Source: Flavobacterium sp.
Lineage (GTDB): Bacteria; Bacteroidota; Bacteroidia; Flavobacteriales; Flavobacteriaceae
Direction of reading: 5' to 3'
Assembly: GCA_003449615.1 (NCBI GenBank)
Contig: DMHA01000263.1
Span: 1 to 5,774, forward strand
Length of the DNA: 5,774 nucleotides
The notes below the pieces were generated by a model. That model was not told the DNA's origin, did no database searches, and saw only the letters and a list, made by a program, of their open reading frames with translations. The position numbers and the translations under genes were made by a program. This document shows positions 1 through 5,197 of this stretch, piece after piece. The stretch's first letter is position 1. The number at the start of each line of letters is the position of its first letter.

Positions 1-2
1 AG

Positions 3-73
3 AGGCATCGTCCGGATTCGAACCGGAGTAGGAGCTTTTGCAGAGCCCAGCCTAGCCGCTCGGCCACGACGCC
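3..73 (-). tRNA. tRNA-Cys (anticodon GCA)
   Basis: Read on the minus strand, this 71-nt stretch folds into a complete cloverleaf. The acceptor stem GGCGTCG pairs with CGATGCC (7 bp with one G-U). The D-stem is GCC/GGC. The anticodon stem GGGCT/AGCTC encloses the loop CTGCAAA with anticodon GCA. There is a 4-nt variable loop, and the T-arm is TCCGG-TTCGAAT-CCGGA. The discriminator base is U, the known identity base for cysteine tRNA, which supports the call independently of the anticodon. The 3' CCA is not encoded: the next two bases in the gene direction are CT, so the CCA must be added by tRNA nucleotidyltransferase. The gene lies downstream of folB on the same strand but has its own promoter-like element 17 bp upstream. 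Confidence 0.97.
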
Positions 74-90
74 AATTATTTATTGGTGTG

Positions 91-98
91 CAAATATA
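91..98 (-). promoter_or_regulatory. -7 promoter element of tRNA-Cys (TATATTTG)
   Basis: The minus strand reads TATATTTG, an exact match to the Bacteroidota sigma-A -7 consensus TAnnTTTG. It ends 17 nt before the first base of the tRNA, so the predicted 5' leader is only about 10 nt. No TTG/TTTG -33 box is present at the usual 17-23 nt spacing; that place is taken by TTTAAAC heptad repeats. The position is seen in the sequence; promoter function is inferred. Confidence 0.65.
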
Positions 99-105
99 GG
101 TAAAA

Positions 106-135
106 GTTTAAAAGTTTAAAGTTTAAAGTTTAAAA
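106..135 (-). repeat. Heptad tandem array, unit TTTAAAC on the minus strand
   Basis: Four tandem copies of GTTTAAA (plus strand) start at 106, 114, 121 and 128. The first and last are stretched to 8 bp by one extra A, and the others are exact 7-mers. Read on the minus strand the unit is TTTAAAC, and the array ends 7 bp (TTTTACC) before the TATATTTG element of tRNA-Cys. The same unit recurs in front of folB and glnS. Function is unknown: it may be an upstream promoter element, a curved-DNA tract or a simple-sequence expansion. Confidence 0.85.
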
Positions 136-156
136 AATTTTGCTTTCAAAAATTTT
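134..156 (-). terminator. Possible weak terminator of folB
   Basis: AAAATTTT at 134-141 and AAAATTTT at 149-156 are perfect inverted copies separated by 7 nt, and lie about 35 bp past the folB stop codon on the minus strand. The stem is entirely A-T and only two further T residues follow it in the folB direction. This is a poor intrinsic terminator and may be no more than AT-rich spacer. Confidence 0.25.
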
Positions 157-157
157 C

Positions 158-192
158 AATCTGAAATCTAAAATCTCCCCTCTAAAATCCTA
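158..192. repeat. Degenerate heptad repeat, unit AATCTnn
   Basis: AATCT occurs at 158, 165 and 172, exactly 7 bp apart. The same register continues imperfectly at 179 (CCTCT) and 186 (AATCC), so a 7-bp period runs up to and over the folB stop codon (190-192). The unit differs from the TTTAAAC heptad found nearby, but the period is the same. I assign no function. Confidence 0.6.
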
Positions 193-549
193 ATTCCTGT
201 ATTCTTCCATTCCTATCGTAACAGCTTCAACATCACCTCCAATAGGAGGGTTTAGTTTAGAAACTGCCAAGGTAATTCTCGAAATAGCAGCCACTTCATC
301 GAAAATTCTTTTAATAATTCGGTGGGCTACGTGTTCCAAAAGGTTGGAACGAATAGCCATTTCTTCCTCGACAATGCGGTTCAAAAGCACATAATCTACC
401 GTATCTTCTAGTTTATCAGAAAGAGATGATTTTCGTAAATCAGTTTTCACTTCTAAATCAACTGAATAATCGGAACCAATTTTTCCTTCTTCGATTAAAC
501 AACCGTGATAGGAGTAAGTACGGATGTTTTTTAGTTTTATAATTCCCAT
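190..549 (-). CDS. folB: Dihydroneopterin aldolase (FolB)
   Basis: This 119-residue protein has the usual FolB length. FolB is a cytoplasmic oligomeric enzyme that converts 7,8-dihydroneopterin to 6-hydroxymethyl-7,8-dihydropterin plus glycolaldehyde in folate synthesis. Family landmarks are in order: an N-terminal strand leading to YHG (14-16), the acidic pair Glu20-Glu21 where the family has its conserved Glu, Asp52-Tyr53 at the position of the conserved active-site Tyr, the pterin-binding LLEHVA segment (70-75), and SKLNPP (97-102) with Lys98 matching the catalytic Lys. The match to the fold is continuous from end to end with no gaps. The ATG at 549 is preceded by an A-rich leader and a TTTAAAC array rather than a Shine-Dalgarno sequence. 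The stop is TAG. The gene is divergent from glnS and lies upstream of tRNA-Cys on the same strand. I could not find a TAnnTTTG box for it. Other folate genes are not in view. Confidence 0.93.
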   Translation of the reverse strand: MGIIKLKNIRTYSYHGCLIEEGKIGSDYSVDLEVKTDLRKSSLSDKLEDTVDYVLLNRIVEEEMAIRSNLLEHVAHRIIKRIFDEVAAISRITLAVSKLNPPIGGDVEAVTIGMEEYRN

Positions 550-557
550 AATTTTTT

Positions 558-578
558 GTTTAAAGTTTAAAGTTTAAA
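558..578 (-). repeat. Heptad tandem array in the folB leader
   Basis: Three exact tandem GTTTAAA copies (starts 558, 565, 572) read TTTAAAC on the minus strand and end 8 nt before the folB ATG. The orientation relative to the gene is the same as in the arrays before tRNA-Cys and glnS, but here the array is so close to the start codon that it is probably transcribed or overlaps the transcription start. Confidence 0.85.
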
Positions 579-629
579 ATTGTGTTGTTAACTTTTTATA
601 GGTTTCTAATGAAACTTTAAACTTTAAAC
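558..629. repeat. 18-bp perfect inverted repeat between folB and glnS
   Basis: GTTTAAAGTTTAAAGTTT at 558-575 is the exact reverse complement of 612-629, with a 36-nt spacer (576-611). The arms are the folB-side and glnS-side heptad arrays facing each other. Because the unit core TTTAAA is itself a palindrome, the arms can also pair in shifted registers. There is no T-tract, and the repeat lies between divergent starts, so it is not a terminator. It could extrude as a cruciform or simply reflect two oppositely oriented arrays. Confidence 0.8.
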
Positions 630-636
630 CTTAAAC
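612..636 (+). repeat. Heptad tandem array upstream of glnS
   Basis: AAAC (612-615) is followed by two exact TTTAAAC heptads (616-629) and one variant, CTTAAAC (630-636). The array ends 5 bp before the TACCTTTG promoter element of glnS. This mirrors the layout before tRNA-Cys, where the gap is 7 bp. Confidence 0.8.
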
Positions 637-641
637 TTTTT

Positions 642-649
642 TACCTTTG
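642..649 (+). promoter_or_regulatory. -7 promoter element of glnS (TACCTTTG)
   Basis: TACCTTTG matches the Bacteroidota TAnnTTTG consensus exactly and ends 17 nt before the glnS ATG, so the leader should be roughly 10-12 nt and contains only A-rich sequence with no Shine-Dalgarno. No TTG -33 box is found at normal spacing; the heptad array occupies that position. Function is inferred from consensus and position. Confidence 0.65.
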
Positions 650-666
650 CTAAAATTACAAAAAAT

Positions 667-2763
667 ATGTCAACCGAAGAAAAATCCCTTCATTTTATAG
701 AACAAATTATCGAAGACAGCTTAGCAAGCGGTTTTCCACAAGATAAATTACGTTTTCGTTTTCCGCCTGAACCTAATGGCTATTTACACATTGGCCATGC
801 CAAATCCATTTGTTTGAATTTTGGTTTGGGTCTAAAGTACAATGCACCAGTAAATTTGCGTTTTGACGATACCAATCCCGCCAAAGAAGAACAGGAATAT
901 GTAGATGCCATCAAGGAAGATTTACTTTGGTTGGGCTTCAATTGGGACGAAGAACGTTATGCTTCTGATTATTTTCAGCAGTTGTACGATTGGGCAATTT
1001 TGATGATTAAAAAAGGGAAAGCTTATGTTGACAGTCAATCTTCCGAAGATATGGCGGCTCAAAAAGGAACGCCGACACAAGCTGGAATCGATAGTCCTTT
1101 CAGAAATCGTTCGGTGGAAGAGAATTTGACTTTGTTTGAAGGAATGAAAAAAGGTGATTTTCCCGAAGGAAGTCACGTTTTGCGAGCCAAAATTGATATG
1201 GCTTCGACCAATATGCTGATGCGCGACCCTTTGATGTACAGGGTCTTGCATCGTCACCATCACAGAACTGGCGATGATTGGAATATTTATCCAATGTATG
1301 ATTATGCCCACGGCGAAAGTGATTATATTGAGCAAATTTCACACTCGATTTGTACTTTGGAATTTGTGATGCACCGGGAATTATACAATTGGTTTTTAGA
1401 CCAAATTTATGATGATACTTTAGTGAGACCCAACCAATATGAATTTGCGCGTTTGAACTTGAATTACACCGTAATGAGCAAGCGAAAATTGTTGCAATTG
1501 GTTCAAGAAAATATAGTCAACGGCTGGGATGATCCCAGAATGCCCACTATTTCAGGTTTGAGAAGAAGAGGTTATACACCAGCTTCAATCCGAAAATTCT
1601 GTGATGTAATTGGTGTTGCCAAAAGAGAAAATATTATTGATGTTTCGCTTTTGGAGTTTTGTTTGCGTGAAGATTTAAACAAAACTGCGCCAAGAGTAAT
1701 GGCTGTTTTAGATCCAATAAAAGTAGTAATTACCAACTATCCTGAAGCGAAGGAAGAGCTTTTGGATTCCGAAAATAATCAAGAAGATGAAGCGGCAGGT
1801 TTTAGAAAAGTGCCATTTTCGAAAGAATTATACATCGAAAGAGAAGACTTTTTGGAAGTGGCTCCAGCCAAATTTTTCCGTTTGTCTTTAGGAAATGAAG
1901 TACGATTGAAAAATGCGTATATCATTAAAGGAGAAAGTGTTGTTAAAGATACAGCTGGAAATATTTCCGAAATTCACGTTAGTTATGATACGGATTCTTT
2001 GAGCGGAAGTGGAACAGAAGCAAGTCAACGCAAAGTAGCAGGAACCTTGCATTGGGTTTCCATCAAACACGCCATAGAAGCCGAAGTTCGCTTGTATGAC
2101 CGCCTTTTTACAGACGAAGCACCAGACAGTCATAAAGAAAAGGATTTCTTGCATTTTATGAATCCAACTTCCTTGCAAATCATCAAAGGTTTTGTAGAAC
2201 CAAGTATTTCTTCGGCAAAAATTGGAGATAAATTCCAGTTCCAACGCATCGGATATTTTAATGTGGATAAAGATTCTACAGCGGAAAAATTAGTGTTTAA
2301 CAAAACCGTTGGACTCAAAGATGCTTGGGAAGAAAAAGGCAAAAAAGAAGAAAATTTATTGATAGCTACCCAAAAGGAAATCAATAAATACATAAAAGAG
2401 AAAGATGCAATTTCTGCCGAATTATTATTTGAATCTATTTTAAACAACATTAAATCTGTACAAAACTACAGTTTGCTCTTGCAGTTAGTGGTAAAAAATG
2501 TGAAAAACGATGCCAATTCATTGTTGTTTTCAAATTTAATTTTTAAATACTCGCCAGTTGTTTTTTGCAAAGATTTTGATGACGACTTTTTAGGTAAATT
2601 GTATGATATGTCTTTGAAAAGTCAATTACATTTGGTTCGAATACTTGCGTTAGAAAATTTAAAAGATGATAATAGAAATTTATCTAAATATCAATCTGTT
2701 ATTAATAATTTGAGGACTACTGAAAAAAACGAAAGAGTTTTAGAAGTGTTGAAATCAATATAA
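667..2763 (+). CDS. glnS: Glutaminyl-tRNA synthetase with a long C-terminal extension
   Basis: This class I aminoacyl-tRNA synthetase charges tRNA-Gln directly with glutamine in the cytoplasm. Residues 29-44 hold the Rossmann-fold signature ending in HIGH (41-44), inside PPEPNGYLHIGH. RFDDTNP follows at 65-71. The amino-acid pocket segment IYPMYDYAH spans 207-215. The KMSKS-type loop is MSKR (270-273), as is usual in GlnRS. Arg31, Asp67/68 and Tyr211 fall where the glutamine- and ATP-site residues lie in the E. coli enzyme. From about 340 to 554 come the two beta-barrel anticodon-binding domains, ending in the family's RIGYF and VFNKTVGLKDAW. E. coli GlnRS (554 residues) stops about here, but this protein continues to residue 698. 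The ATG at 667 suits the promoter at 642-649. It is divergent from folB and convergent with the flavoprotein gene. No frameshift is seen. Confidence 0.96.
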   Translation: MSTEEKSLHFIEQIIEDSLASGFPQDKLRFRFPPEPNGYLHIGHAKSICLNFGLGLKYNAPVNLRFDDTNPAKEEQEYVDAIKEDLLWLGFNWDEERYASDYFQQLYDWAILMIKKGKAYVDSQSSEDMAAQKGTPTQAGIDSPFRNRSVEENLTLFEGMKKGDFPEGSHVLRAKIDMASTNMLMRDPLMYRVLHRHHHRTGDDWNIYPMYDYAHGESDYIEQISHSICTLEFVMHRELYNWFLDQIYDDTLVRPNQYEFARLNLNYTVMSKRKLLQLVQENIVNGWDDPRMPTISGLRRRGYTPASIRKFCDVIGVAKRENIIDVSLLEFCLREDLNKTAPRVMAVLDPIKVVITNYPEAKEELLDSENNQEDEAAGFRKVPFSKELYIEREDFLEVAPAKFFRLSLGNEVRLKNAYIIKGESVVKDTAGNISEIHVSYDTDSLSGSGTEASQRKVAGTLHWVSIKHAIEAEVRLYDRLFTDEAPDSHKEKDFLHFMNPTSLQIIKGFVEPSISSAKIGDKFQFQRIGYFNVDKDSTAEKLVFNKTVGLKDAWEEKGKKEENLLIATQKEINKYIKEKDAISAELLFESILNNIKSVQNYSLLLQLVVKNVKNDANSLLFSNLIFKYSPVVFCKDFDDDFLGKLYDMSLKSQLHLVRILALENLKDDNRNLSKYQSVINNLRTTEKNERVLEVLKSI
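2341..2760 (+). other. C-terminal extension of GlnRS (residues 559-698)
   Basis: These roughly 140 residues follow the end of the conserved GlnRS fold. They start with a Lys/Glu-rich linker (KKEENL), then look all-helical: KEINKYIKEKDAISAELLFESIL, a leucine-rich helix around LLLQLVV, and a late segment LHLVRILALENLKDD that resembles a HEAT-like helix pair. I do not see the hallmark sequence of the YqeY/GatB tail found fused to Deinococcus GlnRS, although automatic pipelines often use a 'YqeY domain fusion' name for such proteins. The DNA of this part is visibly more A+T rich than the catalytic part. A role in tRNA binding or protein contacts is only inference. Confidence 0.7.
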
Positions 2764-2778
2764 AATAGAACTGTTATG

Positions 2779-2806
2779 CAATTTATTTTGCTAAATTGAA
2801 TTTTTT
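2779..2806 (+). terminator. Probable glnS terminator overlapping the converging gene
   Basis: CAATTTA (2779-2785) and TAAATTG (2792-2798) form a perfect 7-bp stem with a 6-nt loop, followed by AA and six T residues (2801-2806) and further T-rich sequence. It begins 16 bp after the glnS stop. The stem is AT-rich, with one C-G pair at its base, so termination strength is uncertain. The stem and T-tract include the last codons and stop of the opposing flavoprotein gene. Confidence 0.4.
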
Positions 2807-3946
2807 GATTAATTTTTTCTTTAATTTTCTTATTATAAAGGCAAGATAATCTGTTGGATATGTTCTGTCGCCCATAAAAATATCGGTCATAAAGTTAGCT
2901 AATCGATCTCCTTTTTTTCTAATAAAAAAGTTACGTATGGCTTTCTGTTCATAAAAATATTTGGCTAAAACAGACCCCGATTTTATCTCTGATAGAATAC
3001 TATTTTCTAATTTTTTTTGATACAATACTGCTGCTTCATGTTCATTCAGATTGCTTTCAACTATTGATTGAGCCGCTAAAAATCCACTCAATATAGAGTT
3101 TGATATTCCTTCTGCTGTTATTGGATCAGCAAATCCTGCAGCATCTCCTGTCAAAAACACGTTCTTTCTAACAAATCCATCAGTTCGAGCTGAAACAGGA
3201 ATTATAAAACCATGTGCTTGTTCACTTAAAACTGTATTAATATCTAAAGATTTTAAATATTCAGCGTAGTATTTTTTCAAATCTATTTTTTGATTCTTTT
3301 TTCTTAATACGCAAACACCAACAGACAAATGATTTTTTTTTGGAAAGCACCAACCGTATCCGTAAGGAGATGCGTCGATATCAAAACGGACATTTTTTGA
3401 TAGACGATCAAAATCAGCCTTAGGCACTTCTATTTCATATTCTAAAGCTGGAATAATAGTTCGTGTTTCCTTCCAACCAGCTATTTTTGCTATGGGACTT
3501 AAAGCACCATCTGCGGCAATTATAAATTTTGATTGCACATCGCCTCCAGTTGTATGAATAGTTTGAACTGAACCGAAGGTAATATTTGTTACTTTATGGT
3601 TTTGCAAAAGCGTGATGCCATTTTCTATAGCTTTCTGTACAATCAAACTGTCGAATGTGTCGCGCATAACCATCGTTATGATTGGCTTGTCTCTTTTGGT
3701 AGTAAATTTTAGATTAGTTCCTTCAAAATAGGTATCCACTTCAAAAAATTCCTTTTCTATTACTGATGAAATATTGAATGGTAAAATTTTTCTACCCCGA
3801 AATACTAATCCTCCACCACATGTTTTGTAGCGTGGTAAAATTTCTTTTTCGATAATCACCGTTGAGATTCCGTTTTTCGACAATTCTAATGCTGCCGAAG
3901 CTCCCGATGGACCACTACCAATTATGGCTACATCAAAATATTTCAT
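2783..3946 (-). CDS. Geranylgeranyl reductase family FAD-dependent oxidoreductase
   Basis: This 387-residue flavoprotein has the geranylgeranyl-reductase layout. An N-terminal ADP-binding motif GSGPSG (10-15) is followed by the acidic Glu33 that ends the second strand. KTCGGGL (41-47) is the characteristic CGGG motif. AADGALS (144-150) fits the second dinucleotide motif. SPYGYGWCFPKK (193-204) is the family's substrate-side PxGYxWxFPK motif, and TGDAAGFADPITAEGI (266-281) binds FAD. The C-terminus is strongly basic (RKLKKKLIKK), which could favour contact with membranes. Known relatives reduce double bonds in isoprenoid chains (ChlP/BchP in chlorophyll synthesis, archaeal lipid GGR). The substrate here is unknown, since no photosynthetic or archaeal lipid genes are nearby. 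A relative acting as a monooxygenase or polyprenyl or quinone side-chain reductase is possible. The ATG at 3946 matches the motif spacing. It stands alone on its strand and converges on glnS with a 19-bp gap. Confidence 0.88.
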   Translation of the reverse strand: MKYFDVAIIGSGPSGASAALELSKNGISTVIIEKEILPRYKTCGGGLVFRGRKILPFNISSVIEKEFFEVDTYFEGTNLKFTTKRDKPIITMVMRDTFDSLIVQKAIENGITLLQNHKVTNITFGSVQTIHTTGGDVQSKFIIAADGALSPIAKIAGWKETRTIIPALEYEIEVPKADFDRLSKNVRFDIDASPYGYGWCFPKKNHLSVGVCVLRKKNQKIDLKKYYAEYLKSLDINTVLSEQAHGFIIPVSARTDGFVRKNVFLTGDAAGFADPITAEGISNSILSGFLAAQSIVESNLNEHEAAVLYQKKLENSILSEIKSGSVLAKYFYEQKAIRNFFIRKKGDRLANFMTDIFMGDRTYPTDYLAFIIRKLKKKLIKKFNLAK

Positions 3947-3982
3947 TTGTTATTCTATATTATAATTAACTGTAATAGTTGA

Positions 3983-3990
3983 CAAATATA
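3983..3990 (-). promoter_or_regulatory. -7 promoter element of the flavoprotein gene (TATATTTG)
   Basis: The minus strand carries TATATTTG, an exact TAnnTTTG match, 36 nt upstream of the ATG at 3946. The predicted leader is about 30 nt. It sits at the edge of a run of alternating TA, so a chance match is more likely here than at the other promoters. No -33 TTG box is evident. Confidence 0.5.
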
Positions 3991-4425
3991 TATATTATTA
4001 GTTGTTTTGCTTGGAAATTTTTTTGAAGCAGATTCTTTTTAGGAATGAAATTTTTCTTTTTATTGTTCGTCTTTTTTTATTGCTGTGCTAATAAATCTTA
4101 CTTTTTGATATATTCTAAATTTTGTGATAATGATGCTAAAATTTCCAAAACAGGGTTGATGGTGTGGACTCAATTCAAAATAATGAATACCTATTTGTAC
4201 AACTTTTACAATTGCTTTTTCTTATCATTTGTTTTTCTTATTGTTTATTGAAGTTTTATCAATTTTAGTAATCAAAAACGACTTTCATAAATTAATTTTA
4301 AGGAGTTTTTTTAACTTTTACAGGTGTTTTGTCATTTCTAAAAAGTTTTTTAAATCACGACCTATTATTTGAGTTTTGAGTCTAATTCGATTTACTTTAA
4401 CGCCTTATTAACATTATTATGTTCA

Positions 4426-4442
4426 TAAAGTTTGTAACTTTA
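4426..4442 (+). promoter_or_regulatory. 17-bp palindrome and possible promoter/operator of the ytxH operon
   Basis: TAAAGTT-TGT-AACTTTA is a perfect 7-bp inverted repeat with a 3-bp spacer, 28 bp before the first ATG of the three-gene operon. Its right half gives TAACTTTA (4435-4442), one mismatch from the TAnnTTTG -7 consensus. If that is the promoter, the leader is about 20-25 nt and the palindrome covers the -7 region, where a dimeric regulator would block or assist RNA polymerase. Symmetry is seen; regulator and promoter roles are inferred. Confidence 0.4.
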
Positions 4443-4470
4443 GGTATTATTAATTTAAATTCTAAAAACG

Positions 4471-4824
4471 ATGTCAAACAACTCAGGAAATTCAGTATTG
4501 GCACTTTTAATAGGTGCAGCGATTGGAGCAGGAGTAGGAATTTTATTTGCTCCTGACAAAGGTTCCAAAACCAGAGAAAAAATTAAAGATGGTTTTGATG
4601 ATGCGAAAGACAATTTGAAACATAAATTTGAAGATGTAACGCATCAATTGAGAAAAAAGTTTGAAGGATCTAAACAGGATTTTGAAGAAAACTATGAAGA
4701 AATGGTTTCTAATATGAGTCACAAAACCGAAGACGTTATTTCTTTTTTGGAAACCAAGTTGGCCGATTTGAAAGAACAAAACGCCAAACTTCAAAAAAAA
4801 CAAATGGCAAATCACGAAAATTAA
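4471..4824 (+). CDS. YtxH domain-containing membrane-anchored protein
   Basis: This is a 117-residue small protein. Residues 9-27 form one N-terminal hydrophobic helix with a glycine-zipper pattern (Gly15, 19, 21, 23). It leads directly into LFAPDKGSKTREKI (25-38), the hallmark of the YtxH family. From about 33 to 112 the chain is highly charged, rich in Lys, Glu and Asp, and reads as long amphipathic or coiled-coil helix with no other domain. It is probably a single-pass inner-membrane protein with a long helical tail. The YtxH name comes from a Bacillus general-stress protein, and the biochemical function is unknown. It is the first gene of a three-gene operon, with 19 bp to the next start. 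The ATG is preceded by TCTAAAAACG with no Shine-Dalgarno. Confidence 0.88.
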   Translation: MSNNSGNSVLALLIGAAIGAGVGILFAPDKGSKTREKIKDGFDDAKDNLKHKFEDVTHQLRKKFEGSKQDFEENYEEMVSNMSHKTEDVISFLETKLADLKEQNAKLQKKQMANHEN

Positions 4825-4843
4825 TTTTTCTAAATACAAACTT

Positions 4844-5194
4844 ATGGCCTTTAAAGAATTGAAAGAACATACCGAATACATTCAAAAACAAGCACAAGCT
4901 TATATCGAAAATAGTGTAGCCTATTATAAATTATGGGGATTCATAGTGGCAATGAAATCGACCACGATGATGTTGAAATTTGTATTGATTGCATTGTCGT
5001 TGACGATGGTTTTGTTCTTTTGTTCTATTGCTGGAGCATTTGCTATCGGGGAAGCTTTGGATAGTTATGCTTTAGGATTTCTTATTATTGCTGGAATTTA
5101 TTTAGTGATTTCGGGACTTTTATTTTTAATAAAAGACAAAATCGTTGAAGGTCCAATATTAGAAAAATTTTCAGAAATCTTTTTTAATGACTAA
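4844..5194 (+). CDS. Phage holin family / YqjE-like two-helix membrane protein
   Basis: This 116-residue protein has an amphipathic N-terminal region (about 1-40, with a likely helix at 4-30) followed by two strongly hydrophobic helices at about 45-68 and 75-96. The loop between them carries the family pattern GEALDSYALGFLIIAGIY (69-86). A short basic/acidic C-terminal tail follows (KDKIVEGPILEKF). This matches the chromosomal 'phage holin family' (Holin-X/YqjE-type) proteins, which despite the name are not tied to phage lysis. No endolysin or phage gene is nearby. It most likely sits in the inner membrane as a hairpin. It is the second gene of the operon; its stop is only 3 bp from the next ATG, so translation is probably coupled. 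The molecular role is not known. Confidence 0.8.
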   Translation: MAFKELKEHTEYIQKQAQAYIENSVAYYKLWGFIVAMKSTTMMLKFVLIALSLTMVLFFCSIAGAFAIGEALDSYALGFLIIAGIYLVISGLLFLIKDKIVEGPILEKFSEIFFND

Positions 5195-5197
5195 AGT

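Larger units (their letters stand above)
3947..4470. other. AT-rich intergenic region without a convincing gene
   Basis: About 524 bp separate the leftward flavoprotein gene from the rightward ytxH operon, so both sets of regulatory sequence should lie here. I find the flavoprotein promoter element near the left end and a 17-bp palindrome with a promoter-like sequence near the right end. One 68-codon ORF (4045-4251, plus strand) begins MKFFFLLFVFFYCCANKS, superficially like a lipoprotein signal peptide, but the rest is Phe/Tyr/Leu-rich as expected for translated AT-rich DNA, and I do not call it a gene. I see no tRNA, hairpin terminator, or repeats like those around folB. Confidence 0.6.

Noticed and set aside
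101..636. Repeat arrays considered as a CRISPR or attachment site
   Set aside because: Units are 7 bp, directly tandem and without spacers. No cas or integrase gene is present, and no duplicated tRNA 3' end is seen next to tRNA-Cys within the window.
922..1342. Two overlapping minus-strand ORFs inside glnS
   Set aside because: They lie fully antisense to the conserved catalytic region of GlnRS, have no recognisable motif, and their composition is what reverse translation of that region gives.
1888..2450. Two minus-strand ORFs in the 3' half of glnS
   Set aside because: Antisense shadows of the anticodon-binding domains and tail; Phe/Ser/Cys-rich with no domain pattern and no promoter.
4300..4330. 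AAGGAG at about 4301 as a ribosome binding site for a gene in the gap
   Set aside because: No start codon with a meaningful reading frame follows at suitable distance, and the other genes here do not use Shine-Dalgarno sequences.
4543..4881. Minus-strand ORF across ytxH
   Set aside because: It is antisense to a gene with a clear YtxH signature, and its Phe/Ile-rich sequence is the complement of Lys/Glu-rich codons.
4844..5194. Holin-like protein as evidence of a prophage or lysis cassette
   Set aside because: No endolysin, spanin, capsid or integrase gene is nearby. The YtxH neighbour and the family type point to a chromosomal envelope protein.
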